Assembly: GCA_963662175.1 (NCBI GenBank) | Contig: OY759224.1 | Coordinates: 31,195,489 to 31,259,488, forward strand | Source of the DNA: Aradus depressus | Taxonomy: Eukaryota; Arthropoda; Insecta; Hemiptera; Aradidae | Length of the DNA stretch: 64,000 nucleotides | Reading direction: 5' to 3' | Part shown: positions 21,132 through 31,403 of the stretch, piece by piece | Position numbering within the stretch: position 1 is the first letter of the stretch | Layout of the letters: the number at the start of each line of letters is the position of its first letter | Translations under genes and position numbers: made by a program | Notes under the pieces: generated by a model | Seen by the model: only the letters and a program-made list of their open reading frames with translations | What the model was told of the DNA's origin: nothing | Databases searched by the model: none

Positions 21132-21945
21132 AAAATACGACGATCAGCTCTTTTAAATAGTGAGAAACAGTCTAAGTTGTGTTGTGGAAGTGGACAGTCT
21201 AGAGAGAGAAGTGTTTTTAGGGTCAAGGTGTCTGAGTGAGAGAAGATGTAGAGGAGATGTAGGAGTGAAAATTATAACATTGGAAGTACGTAGAAGAGAA
21301 AAGGTACTTTTTATTTATATCTATATATGCCCAAAATATAAAAGAGTTATAAATAATGGCCACTATAAAACAGAAAAAAAGGCTGTTATAGTTTTAATTA
21401 CTTCGTAAGATTTCTTTTTGTAAATAACTTTATTTTTTTATTTTCCAATATAGTTATTAATGTAGGTTAAGTTAAATAAACCCAATATTTGTTCTCTAAT
21501 TCTATGCTATTCATTTTACCTGTGAACCCAGTAAGATAATTTATACCTTTGAATTGGATTGAACATTTTTGCAAATTTAATAAAACAAGATGAGATGAGA
21601 GTCAGTTTGAACGAATAACTAACAAATAAAACTAAATAAAGAATGGACCCTTTTATGTTGGGTATTTATATGAAAATTATTTTTGAAAAACTGTCTCTCT
21701 TATTGACTGGTAAAAAATATAAGAGAAAAAAGCTTATATTATTGGTTGTTTAGTAAATTTAAAAGAAATCAAAAAGAAAAATTTGTTAATTTAAATTTTT
21801 TTTTGAATATGTGTATTTTTTAAAAATTGCACGTCTTGAACTTTCAATATATTTTAGGGCCCTTTTCGGAAACTACTGAAGAAAGCAAAATTTAGTGGAT
21901 ACCAGCAACAATTTCTACAGGAAATGTGGTAATATTTATCATTTG

Positions 21946-22294
21946 TTAGGTTAGGTTAGGTTTTATGACTCATGCCCGAGCTTTAACTACGAGATCATAT
22001 CGCCTACTAACAGAGCGCTCTTTCGTCACTCTGGTGGACATGAACCTGACTCTACTGTGGGAGTCCTAAATTTTGCTTACCCTAAATTTTTATTCATCTA
22101 GGGCAGGGGTCTCTAACGAGTACCTGACATCGTACAGGCTCGGGACCATTGCTTAACGTCCCATCCGAAGGACGGCGTGCTTAAGTTTATTTTACCTCCC
22201 AGATAAAATAAACTAAGGGCCTCGGTCGGGCTACGAACCCACGACCTTGAGCTCAGAAGTCAAGCACGCATGCCACTGAGCTACCAGCTCCCCC
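21946..22294 (-). mobile_element. SINE-A, full length
   Basis: (TTAGG)n-like tail at the left (TTAGGTTAGGTTAGG), full body, B box as GGGCTACGAACCCACG (one arm mutated), and the head to CTGAGCTACCAGCTCC. No clear TSD. Confidence 0.9.
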
Positions 22295-22845
22295 TTTATT
22301 TTTGTTTATTTATTATTAATTTTAATTATTTATTTAATTTAAGATTTTTTAAAATTATTATCACAATATAATATGTATATGTATATAGTTTGAGGGAGAG
22401 GTTATATAAAAAATCAATTTTAAATACAAAGAAGTATTTTTTTAAAATATATTTTTCAATGATCTACATGATTGTATATCGTGTCCGAGTTAATGTTGGT
22501 TGGCGTGGTGTGCCCCCCCCCTGCAAATTACAGACCAATACTTATCTAGCCAGGGAGGAGGGGAGTAGGCTAGTTAGAAGGGGGGTCCCCCCCCCCCCCC
22601 CCCCCCCCCCCATGTAATAACTGTAATGATGCCGTAATAGGTACAATTCAGGAGAGAAGATAACCGAACACAACAACACACAAACAGTTGGGACCTCGCC
22701 TTTAGCTTAGCGTGAGTCACTCTCTCACTGACCTCCAGTATTAGCTCATTTGGGTCTCTCTTCTGTTTGAGAAACATTACCTCATGATTAGGTGTTATCA
22801 TGGAAAAATAATGAGACTATAACAGAATGAGTGGGGAAAAAATAG
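22295..22845. other. No gene; C homopolymer
   Basis: Includes a run of 25 C at 22587-22611. The proline- and glycine-rich frames on both strands here are artefacts of that run. Confidence 0.6.
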
Positions 22846-22849
22846 CAAA

Positions 22850-22945
22850 TCGCCAGCAATATACTTCCCCAGGTCCAAATAGTTCTCCTTCTAAACCCTT
22901 TTCTTCTTGGACCAATTTGGCTGAAAATCAATAGATGTGTTACTC
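22850..22945 (-). repeat. Repeat A fragment
   Basis: AATCGCCAGCAATATACTTC, then TTTGGCTGAAAATCAATAGA; internally deleted. Confidence 0.65.
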
Positions 22946-23074
22946 GGGAATTTATCAATCCTCCAAAAAAAAAAAAAAAATCTCCCTCTGTAAGAGAGTA
23001 GCCTGCTCGCTCCTTCCGATGACCACTGAAGTATAGTGTATTTGCCAACTGTCTTTTTTTTAACAAAATGAAAC

Positions 23075-23150
23075 CTTGAGCATACCTCCTTCGGATGGGA
23101 CGTTAAATGGTAGAATTTAGGACTCCCATGGTAGAGAAGGAATGCTTAGG
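23075..23150 (+). mobile_element. SINE-A body fragment
   Basis: CCTTCGGATGGGACGTTAAA is joined directly to GAATTTAGGACTCCCATGGT; the middle is deleted. Confidence 0.6.
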
Positions 23151-23497
23151 TCACTTGGTGTACCCTCCAACTCAACCGCTATATCTATTTCCTTCTTGAG
23201 GTTTAAAACCAAAATTATTTCCCAAAACTCCGAAATTTTTGAATATCTGAAAAACGTTTTATGTGCTCACCCGTGTTAGAAACAAAACAAAATAGTTTCA
23301 TCAAACTATATCGATATATGTATATATATATTTAGTAAGTATAAGTAAAATCTGTCTTTGCCAGTAGTCCTTTAGTCCCTACATTGTACGGGTGGGTAAG
23401 CAAGTTTCTTTCTATATTGTTAACCTGTATCCTGATGCCTTCAGATTTGCTAGTCACTTTTCATTAATTATATTTTATATTTATTCAATCATAAATG

Positions 23498-23540
23498 TGC
23501 CACTGATGATGACACTTTAGCATTAAAAACAGGTTCTGGC
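23498..23540 (+). ncRNA. Decayed hammerhead-like motif
   Basis: GCCA-CTGATGA-T-GACAC...ATT-AAAA-CAGGTTC|TGGC. The first box and stem I (GCCA/UGGC) are intact; stem II and GAAA are eroded. Resembles the family at 45281. Confidence 0.5.
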
Positions 23541-23701
23541 AAAAAAAAAAAAAGGAAGGCAACATCTTTTGTTCGTTTTAAGAGAAATCTCGGCTCACAA
23601 CATCTTACTAATTCTTTCGAAATTTAAAATATGTTTTTAATATTGGTAGATAATTTTTTTTATAGAAAGGGATAAAATATGAATAACAAAATATGTGACG
23701 T

Positions 23702-23930
23702 GGCCATTACAGGACTTTCTTATACCAACCACGCTCACAGATCACTCTCTCTCCATCCCCCTTCTCAAAAACATTTAATACGTGAGCGGTAGTTTTTTGT
23801 TTCATTGTACAGCGTAATTCCGAGAGTGACTTTCTTATACCCAGTAATGGCAGTATAGAATGATTTTGAGATGGGGAGGGGGAGAGACAGTGACCTGTAC
23901 ACGTCGTTGGTATAAGAGAGTCCTCTTTAT
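23702..23930. mobile_element. MITE-G, best copy
   Basis: The left arm GGACTTTCTTATACCAACCA through CTCTCTCCATCCCCCTTCTC pairs with the right arm ending TTGGTATAAGAGAGTCC, about 65 bp each. There is an internal inverted pair, and no ORF. Partial copies lie at 5706, 18028 and 61708. Confidence 0.8.
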
Positions 23931-24126
23931 ATTTAATTTATTTAATAATTTTTAGAAATTTTCATAAAAACTACGAATAATTTATAATTTTGAAATATTT
24001 TCTATGAAAATTTATTTTTCATTCTTTGAGGGGATGTAAATTTACTATGGTAGACTTGAAAAATAAAATAAAACTTGTTTATTTAATATATTGTCTAATT
24101 TCACTAACTATATATATATATATACA

Positions 24127-24166
24127 TGGGAGTACTTTCGGTATTTCTACCATCCTCAGCCAAAAG
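24127..24166 (-). ncRNA. Hammerhead ribozyme (minus arm)
   Basis: Same core as the plus arm at 24221-24262, read on the minus strand: TGG-CTGAGGA-T-GGTA-GAAA-TACC-GAAA-GTACTC|CCA. Confidence 0.75.
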
Positions 24167-24220
24167 CATAAGAGATAAGACTCTCCAAAAGCATAAGAGA
24201 TAAGACAAAGCATAAGATGC

Positions 24221-24262
24221 TTTTGGCTGAGGATGGTAGAAATACCGAAAGTACTCCCATGT
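24221..24262 (+). ncRNA. Hammerhead ribozyme (plus arm)
   Basis: TTGG-CTGAGGA-T-GGTA-GAAA-TACC-GAAA-GTACTC|CCAT. Core boxes are intact (N7 is G). Stem II has four pairs with a GNRA loop. Stem III is the self-complementary AGUACU. The predicted cleavage is after C24256, and stem I starts UGG/CCA. Confidence 0.77.
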
Positions 24263-24644
24263 ATATATAGTTAGTGAAATTAGACAATATATTAAATAAA
24301 CAAGTTTTATTTTATTTTTCAAGTCCATTTGAATTATTTCACAATATCTCTGCAATAATGTCAGTTTTTATTTACTATGGTAGAGCGCTCACAACTTTTC
24401 AATCACATAAAAACACTCGCACACACACAAACACACACACAAAGACAGACATTATCGCAAAAATGGTCAAAACGTATTCAGGGGACCTTGAAACGTGAAC
24501 ATCCGTTGAAACCTCGATCTCGGATTTTCGCACGATTACAATCCTTCTTTAAAGTAGGTATAAGAAGCAAACATCTACTATAATAAAAATTATATTTGAA
24601 GTTAATAATAAGGTTAATGTTAAATAAGAAATATTAACGATCCT

Positions 24645-24840
24645 GGGAGCCATGGTGGCCGTGCGGGCTAGAGCGTAGGGCTTTGATCGCATGGTCTCAT
24701 CATGGTTTGCGGGTTCGAATCCCGTCCGGGAGTGAGTATTATTTCTTAGATAGAACTCCCTCCCGGGGCCATGGATGTCGTGAATAACTACATAATAACA
24801 CATTGAAATGGCTAATATGTACATAGGGCCAAAAAAAAAA
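24645..24840 (+). mobile_element. SINE-B copy 2
   Basis: Starts GGGAGCCATGGTGGCCGTGC, has the B box GCGGGTTCGAATCCCGTCC, and ends in A10 at 24831-24840. No TSD seen. Confidence 0.88.
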
Positions 24841-25197
24841 TAATGAAACAAAAATGAATTGGGACAAGTATAAGCTGTGAAAATGTGTATAATATTGTAG
24901 GGAGAAAAGTATAAAATGTGCGGAAAACATTCAAACCTCAGACAAACCAAAGGAAATATAGACTGGAAAAATCATGTAATTTATTGGAGAAATTGGAAAA
25001 TAGGGAAATTTTCTTGTGGAATATTTTCTCATCGTGCATGTCACATGGGAAATGAGAAAAGCAATAAAGGAAAAACTCTGGGAAGGGTTCAACTTGGATC
25101 CAAAGGGTTAATTTAAAGGGGGTGGGGGAGTCCCTTTTTGCAAAGAGAAATAAAAATTGGATCTGTTGGGAATTGTAATTTATATAGGTCCCTTGTG
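24841..25197. other. Nothing recognised
   Basis: Overlapping short frames on both strands, none with a motif. Possibly unique DNA. Confidence 0.35.
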
Positions 25198-25210
25198 GAG
25201 TCATATATTT

Positions 25211-25438
25211 TAGTTAGTTATTATGACTCATGCCCGGGCTTTAAATAAGAGGTCATATTGCCTACTACCAGAGTGCTCTTTCCTCGTTCTGGTATCCATG
25301 ACTCTATCTGGGAGTCCAAAATTTCGCCTAACAAGGTTATGGGATCTTTTACCACATAGGATATGGGATCTTTTACCTGACATCGTACAGGCTTCGGGAC
25401 CTTCGCTTATCGTCCCATCCGAAGGACAGTGTGCTTAA
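25211..25438 (-). mobile_element. SINE-A, 5'-truncated, TTAGTTA tail type
   Basis: The left edge TAGTTAGTTATTATGACTCA shows the alternative tail (TAATAACTAACTA in the SINE sense). The head is missing. Perfect 13-bp TSD GAGTCATATATTT at 25198-25210 and 25439-25451. Confidence 0.93.
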
Positions 25439-25589
25439 GAGTCATATATTTAAAATGAATCTGTCAGTCTGACAATGTTTGTCTAAGAACATTTTTTAAG
25501 GGAAAGAGCAGTGGGGGGCACTGCGAGGTCGTGTTTTCACTTACTGGACCAATAGAAGGAGCTAATAATAATAATAAAATTAATCAAGG

Positions 25590-25680
25590 GAAATGTACTT
25601 CCCCAGCATGAATTAAGTTTTCGCTCTCCCATTCTAAATCTTCATTTGAAATTTTAGTCAATACAGTCATTACTGCATTA
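25590..25680 (-). repeat. Repeat A, left part split by a foldback
   Basis: ATGTACTTCCCCAGCATGAA, AAGTTTTCGCTCTCCCATTC. It resumes at 26681 with ATCAAATTTCATGTTGATAC. Confidence 0.75.
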
Positions 25681-25696
25681 TGTCATAATAATAATG

Positions 25697-26680
25697 AGTA
25701 GGTAGGATACCTATGTCCCCTGGGCCGGAAGTGACGTCATACAGTGTGGTGGATGCATGGAGAAAGTAAAGCAACCGCTGACCCAGCTCTAACCAGCTCC
25801 GACCACTAAAACCTAGCCTTAACCACCGCGCACCATCTTTCCCCACAGCTCCCTCAGATGTACCTCCCCAGGTCAAATGAGCACCCCATCCTTCGGACCA
25901 ACCCTCCGAACACCCCATCCTTCGACCCATCCCCCTACCATTCCCCTCTCCTCACATACAAAAAATTCGAGGCGTATCCAAAGAGCCCCCAGATGTACAT
26001 CCCCAGCTCGAATGAGCACCCCCTCCTTCGGCCCCATCCCCTCTCAGCACCCCATCTTTCGACCTCATCCCCTCTGAGCACCCCCTCCCCTCCCATCCCC
26101 CCCCTCCCCACTCATTCCCCTCCCATTACCATCACCAAAAAATTCGAGGCGTATCCAGAGAGCCCCCACTCGATCAAAAATGTAAGTTCCCGCTCTCCCC
26201 TCAAGGTCATTCACTCTGCATGGGACAAAGTATAGTAATGTACAACCTTGACAACATCCGGCAGCTGCATCCTGTTGTTGTTTACTCACATTATACTAAC
26301 CATGACCACATCCGGTCGTTGTGGTTTTCACACATCCGGCAGCTGCGCGCAGCTGGATACGCCTCGAATTTTTTGGTGATGGTAATGGGTGGGGAATGAG
26401 TGGGGAGGGGGGGATGGGAGGGGAGGGGGTGCTAAGAGGGGATGAGGTCGAAGGAGGGGGTGCTGAGAGGGGATGGGGCCGAAGGAGGGGGTGCTCATTC
26501 GAGCTGGGGATGTACATCTGAGGGAGCCGCGAGGAAAGATGGTGCGCGGTGGTTAAGGCTAGGTTTTAGTGGTCGGAGCTGGTTAGAGCTGGGTCAGCGG
26601 TTGCTTTACTTTCTCCATGCATCCAACACACTGGATGACGTCACTTCCGGCCCAGGACATAGATATCCTACCTCCTATAA
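25697..26680. repeat. GC-rich 1-kb foldback element
   Basis: The outer arms TAGGTAGGATACCTATGTCC / GGACATAGATATCCTACC extend through CCGGAAGTGACGTCA, AGCAACCGCTGACCCAGCTC, and CCACCGCGCACCATCTTTCC and their inverted copies (26525-26680). Inside, a C-rich segment ending in AAAAAATTCGAGGCGTATCC is duplicated. The central loop near 26240-26335 has CATCCGGCAGCTGC twice. It sits inside a repeat A copy, so it is probably a mobile foldback or an inverted duplication. Frames of up to 125 codons (25858-26235) reflect composition, not genes. Confidence 0.85.
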
Positions 26681-26810
26681 TGCACATATCAAATTTCATG
26701 TTGATACATTCATTCTATCGTAAGTTACCGTGTTCACTCACATATTTTTTTTTTATTTTATTAGAATTATTGGGTCGGAAAAAATGAAATTCCGTTGAAA
26801 ACTATATATT
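26681..26810 (-). repeat. Repeat A, right part
   Basis: TTGATACATTCATTCTATCG, then AATGAAATTCCGTTGAAAAC. Confidence 0.8.
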
Positions 26811-26886
26811 ATTATTATTTGAAAATTTTTATTTTTTCATTAAAAAAATGTACACACCTTAAGATAATTAATATATTATAGAATAT

Positions 26887-27016
26887 TATAGGAGGTAAAA
26901 TAAAATTAAGCACGCCGTCCTTCTGATGGGACGTTAAGCGATGGTCCCGAGCTTGTACGATGTCAGGTACTCGTTAGAGATCCCTGCCCTAGGTAAATAA
27001 AAAATTTAGGGTAGGC
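26887..27016 (+). mobile_element. SINE-A body fragment
   Basis: GGAGGTAAAATAAAATTAAG, GATGGGACGTTAAGCGATGG, to AAAAAATTTAGGGTAGGC. No head or tail. Confidence 0.85.
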
Positions 27017-27017
27017 G

Positions 27018-27690
27018 TATATCGATAAATTCAGTAGATCGGTAGTTATTTGGGTTTTTGTGTCTCCCCATCTAATATGATCCTCTCCTCTCATTAAGTC
27101 GATTCCGCTGAAAATTAATAGAGGTCGTCATTATAAAGTGTTTTTCATTAATTATAATTGCAGTAAAAGGGTTATTAAATATAGGGAAGTTATTGTAATG
27201 GGTCCGAAAATTGAAATCAAAATTTTCATAATATTTTTATTTTTCAAAGTCATTACAGTATTTTTACACTATTTTTGAAAATAAGTATGTATGTGTGTGT
27301 GCGTATGTACGTGTGTGATAAATTTTTCCTACACGATATCTCGTGAATGAAAAATGATATCAACTCCGGGTGCCAATCGAAGCGTATCAACGTAAATATG
27401 ATCTGAAAGAAATTTTATTACACTCGGTTCAGCCGTTTTTTTTGTTTAAGCCAAATAGCTTGTTTGAGTTTTGTGTTAAGTCCGCCTCTAGTCCCTATCT
27501 TTACTTTGTCCAACTTGGATGAAAAATTATAGGTGTCATCCTTAGAAGGTGCTGGAGACACATTTAAAATTTCGTGTCGATACATTCATTCTTTCTGTAG
27601 TTATCGTGTTCACAGACATACTGGAATGAGGAAGTCGGAAAGCTGGTATTTCGGCAAAAACTAAATTTGGGACCGATTAATTACCTTTTC
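27018..27690 (-). repeat. Repeat A pieces flanking another repeat
   Basis: 27018-27140 (CGATTCCGCTGAAAATTAAT) and 27465-27690 (AATTTCGTGTCGATACATTC). Between them is a GTGTGT-rich block with CACGATATCTCGTGAATGAA that I cannot assign. Confidence 0.6.
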
Positions 27691-27927
27691 CTATACATCA
27701 TATACCTTGGGAACTCACAAAACCTAACGTTTTGTTATTTATTGGAAAAGAACTGGAAGGAGCAATTTTCAATTCTATTACAAGAAACATTCCTTTTATT
27801 AAAATTCAATTGACTTTTCCCAATAATTCAAAAGGATCTTACTGGAGGATAATGAAGACAGGAGGAGACCCTGGAAATATCTCTGAACGGGGATATTACG
27901 AGCTCCCCCTCCTGTAATGCTTCATCT

Positions 27928-28275
27928 TCAATAATTGCTAATGTAGCTCTCTGCGTCTTTCTTGAGTTGGTATAACTCCACCCCCGCCGTTAGTGTCTTT
28001 GTTCTGTAGAACTGAGCTTCGGCTAACATCTTGACAAATCCCGGATCATCCCCTTCTTCGATAAGTCCAATTAATCAAGAGAAGAGGCCCTCCCAGTGGG
28101 GACAAGTCTCACTCCAATATTTCACAGCGTCCGTTAACCCACCTGGGGCTCCCATTTCAATTAATAAGTAACAAGGAACAGGGCTTAGTTTACTTTTGAC
28201 CGATTTTGAGTTGTACGTTCTGGCGAATTCCGAGATCGAGTTTTCAAGGTACCTGGAGTATGTGAATGTGAGCAA
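27928..28275 (-). pseudogene. Unidentified reading frame with in-frame TGA
   Basis: The minus strand reads a protein-like frame: SPVPCYLLIEMGAPGGLTD, YWSETCPHWEGLFS, TGA at 28075-28077, then in the same frame LIEEGDDPGFVKMLAEAQF and TLTAGVELYQLKKDAESYIS to a stop at 27928. The next frame stays open beyond (AIIEDEALQEGELVIS). Charge and residue balance look coding-like, and no window repeat covers it. I do not recognise the family. A GTGGGT donor-like site sits inside. It may be a broken gene, part of an unknown mobile element, or exons of a host gene. The plus-strand frame at 27732-27917 is not called. Confidence 0.35.
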
Positions 28276-28520
28276 TTGTAATTATGAATTGGAAATTTGA
28301 AATAAAGGTGTCACATATGCTAACCTAGATCTGACTAATCTGAAATAAGACCACTTTACCTCGGGGCCTAAGTATCGTACATTTAAGTAGATAGCGCTTA
28401 CATTTTTGATATAATCAAAAATATTTTCAAATAAAAGTTGTAGAGAAAACTCAAAGGCACATTTTATCGGAAAATCGATTTTTCCGAAATTTCCCGGTTT
28501 GTGAGATAAATGCCCAAAAC
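28270..28520 (+). repeat. Repeat D
   Basis: CATATGCTAACCTAGATCTG, CTCGGGGCCTAAGTATCGTA, TTTTCAAATAAAAGTTGTAG. Confidence 0.75.
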
Positions 28521-28569
28521 CCCCTATATTGGGGTTCTGATATTATGATATTTTGTGTCGATATTATCG

Positions 28570-29390
28570 ATATATTTATACGAAGTATAGGGGAAGTTAT
28601 GTAATCGGTCAAAAATTCAATATTGAGGTTTTACCAGAATCCTGATTCCGGAAAAAAATGAAAAAAAAAAAAAAATATATATATATATATCGTCGGTCTA
28701 AAAGTGATAACTCGTATGTGCAAAAAGCCAACTTTACAGGAGACAAAAAACTGATAAAAAAAAATTGTTTATAGGAAACCTCAATTTTTTTGATATTAGT
28801 ATTAAGTGAGATGTATATGCATGCCATGAATTGTTTTTGAGCCAGTTTGCAAATCCATGTAAAGAATTAACGTACTTTCGAGGTTTCACCATAATTTCGT
28901 TCCCATTTCTTTTCCAAAGTATCACTTCAAACCGTATTTCATGATTTTTTCGTTTTATGTCGTACACGAGGTCCCACTAGATCAATAATGATTTTTTTTT
29001 TCGCATACGAGGTATCACGTTTAGGCCGACGATGTATTTCTGTCTATATGTTTGTGTGTGTGACGATGACCACGATAACTCACGATAGAATGAATCTATC
29101 GACATGAAGTTTTATATGTGTGTTCAGTCTCCCATAAGGACAACAAGTGGAGATGTTCAGACAAATAGGGCGAAGGGAAGTGGATTAGGGGGAGGCTTAA
29201 CTTAAAAACTCTAATAACTGCCTTTGTGAGGAATGTATCGAATGAGACAGAAAATGTCGTATTTAAAGTCAAAATGAAGGTTAATTGTTAATTTGTTAAT
29301 TTTCCCGAAGGATGGGACTCAACTTCAAAGTCAACCATTAGATTATAGCCACAAACGGTCCACTGGTTTTGGAGGGGGAGCGGAACTTTT
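28570..29390 (+). repeat. Repeat A, split copy
   Basis: 28575-28625 gives the ACGAAGTATAGGGGAAGTTA start. 29040-29390 gives CACGATAACTCACGATAGAA, AACTCTAATAACTGCC, and GGTTTTGGAGGGGGAGCG. The 400 bp between is unassigned. Confidence 0.7.
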
Positions 29391-29445
29391 TTTTTTTTTA
29401 TTTTAGGATTCAGAAGACATCAAATTCTCTTCTGATTTATTTCAT

Positions 29446-29744
29446 AGTTAATTATTGTGACTCATGTTCTGTCATATCGCCTACTACCAGAGCACTCTGG
29501 TGGACATGAACCCAACTCTACTATGGGAGTCCTAAATTTTTATTTTTATAGGGTAGGTCTCTTTAACGAGTATCTGACATTGTACAGGCTCGGGGACCAT
29601 CCCTTAACATCCCATCTGAAGGACGGATTGCTTAAGTTTATTTTACCTTTCAGATAAAATAAACTAAGGGTCTCGGCCAGGTTTCGAACCCACGATCTTG
29701 AGCTTAATAAGCAAGCACGCATACCACTGAGCTACCGGCGCCCT
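29446..29744 (-). mobile_element. SINE-A, internally deleted
   Basis: TTAATTATTGTGACTCATG tail side, body with small deletions, B box GGTTTCGAACCCACG, and head to GAGCTACCGGCGCCC. Confidence 0.88.
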
Positions 29745-30040
29745 TTAACCTTTGCATAACTTATACTACGAATAGATGGGAGAATAAAATAGTCTTCCTT
29801 TTTAGTAGTAGTAAAGTCTTTATTCAATTAAAATAATAGAAAATTACATACAAAACATATATACAATAATGTAACGACGAACATAATAAGACAAATTCAA
29901 GCCGTCTTGAGGAGTCTAGATTCACATAAATAATATTAACAACTTCTAAGTTGAGGAACGCGGACATATTTGTAATAAATAAATAAAACAAACTTATTTT
30001 TTGAAATATTGTCAATTCCACTAAATATATTTATAAAAAT

Positions 30041-30078
30041 AAAACGACCGGTTTCGACCTCACACCATCGTCAGGTCT
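30041..30078 (-). ncRNA. Hammerhead ribozyme (minus arm)
   Basis: Minus strand GAC-CTGACGA-T-GGT-GTGAG-GTC-GAAA-CCGGTC|GTTTT. Core boxes are intact. Stem II is weakened to one GC and two GU pairs. The cleavage triplet is GUC. Confidence 0.7.
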
Positions 30079-30090
30079 AACTTAGTTCAT

Positions 30091-30132
30091 AACAAGACCT
30101 GACGATGGTGTGAGGCCGAAACCGGTAGTTTT
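30091..30132 (+). ncRNA. Hammerhead ribozyme (plus arm)
   Basis: AAGAC-CTGACGA-T-GGT-GTGAG-GCC-GAAA-CCGGTA|GTTTT. Stem I AAGAC/GUUUU pairs over five positions (one GU). The cleavage triplet is GUA. Confidence 0.78.
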
Positions 30133-30199
30133 ATTTTTATAAATATCTTTAGTGGAATTGACAATATTTCAAAAAATAAGTTTGTTTTATTTATTAAAT

Positions 30200-30900
30200 A
30201 ATATTATCTTATAAACTTATTTTTTATAAACTTATTAACAACAAATTTTTCTTTCTAAAATACAAATAAAAATAAAATAACAAATATATCTTTGTTCCTA
30301 CTTATTTATTTATTTAATTCACAGTTTCTGAAATCGTAAGCCTCTTTGCAATAATTTACCAGTAGTTGCCAATCTTTACCATTTAATAATTCCAATATTC
30401 TTCCTTTTTAAGTGAATTACTTTAAGATTAAAAATGTGAAATGCACTATAACTAGTTTGAATGAATGGCTTTTCAAAGGCTTGAGCACAGAAAAGAAAGT
30501 TTTCCATTTTCAATTTCCCTCCGGAGTACTTCTTTGAGGATCAGGATCTCTAAAGAGCCGTCGAGCTGGTATGGAATATCATACAGTTTGTGAAGTAGGC
30601 AAAAGGGACCACACGAAAGGGGAGAAAAAAAGGTTTATTGCGTAGGGCCGTGTGAGAGCCACCCTGGTTCAAATTTCATGAAAACGGAATACCGTTGATA
30701 ACCAGATTGTATTACATTTAGTGAAGAATATACATGGAGGGTGTCGATTTGTGGAGAACACGAGAGTAGGGATGTAGTCATATCACTTTCAATATGATAT
30801 TTAGTATCGATACTCGATATAGACAGATGAGACACCAAATCAGAAAAAAAAACTTACCTACTGAATAATGATTTAAAAATCGGTCAAGTGCAAACTATAC
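30200..30900. other. Nothing recognised
   Basis: AT-rich to about 30480, then a more mixed stretch. No exon or repeat placed. Confidence 0.4.
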
Positions 30901-30901
30901 T

Positions 30902-31140
30902 TGCATTTTTGATTGTTTCCGGCATTTTTTCTCCAGAGGTGTCTTCTTTTTTCTTCGTTGGACAATATTTCGGGACAATTGCAGGTCCTAACCTAGTCGT
31001 TCATAGTGACCAGAAGAAGGGACCTGCAATTGTCCCGAAATATTGTCCAACGAAGAAAAAAGAAGACACCTCTGGAGAAAAAATGCCGGAAACAACCAAA
31101 AGTGGAACATCCCAGAGAAGTTTAAGAAACATATTATATA
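30902..31140. repeat. PLE-type foldback
   Basis: The arms GATTGTTTCCGGCATTTTTT and TCCAGAGGTGTCTTCTTTTT return inverted, about 85 bp each. The right part is the same family as the 145-bp insertion at 20987. Confidence 0.9.
31006..31050 (+). ncRNA. Hammerhead-like motif, altered core
   Basis: Same CAGAAGA...GAAA variant as 20996-21043, with the five-pair GGGAC/GUCCC stem II. Confidence 0.5.
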
Positions 31141-31403
31141 TTAATAGTTGAACCAGTGGTTCAGCAGTTATAAGGAAATAAACTTTAAATTGATCGCGCT
31201 AGAATTTTTCAATTCTGATAATTTTGGCTCAATCCACATCTAGTTCCCAATCTTCATGATTTGTTTCAGATTTTTCTGAGCGGTCCTTTTGATGATAAGG
31301 GTGGGGGACGGCAATTTTTAAGCATTTTTCCCGAAAAATGGTCAAAAAAATACATTAATAAAAACATAATATATATTGTTGAATTTGTGCTTGAATGAGC
31401 TTT

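Larger units (their letters stand above)
20860..21940 (+). repeat. Repeat H copy 2
   Basis: Matches 2350-3090 in reverse order and carries a 145-bp insertion at 20987-21131 that copy 1 lacks. Confidence 0.75.
24053..24324. repeat. PLE-type foldback with two opposed hammerheads
   Basis: The arms run from ACTTGAAAAATAAAATAAAA through the ribozyme to CCAAAAGCATAAGAGATAAG and back inverted. The apex has three AAAGCATAAGA units. Confidence 0.9.
29978..30195. repeat. PLE-type foldback with two opposed hammerheads
   Basis: AACTTATTTTTTGAAATATT on the left returns inverted as AATATTTCAAAAAATAAGTT on the right. Arms are about 100 bp with a loop TCTAACTTAGTTCATAACAA. Confidence 0.92.

Noticed and set aside
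25858..26521. 125-codon and other frames in the GC-rich foldback as genes
   Set aside because: They mirror each other on the two arms and strands and are rich in Pro/Ser/His or Gly/Glu because of C- or G-rich sequence.
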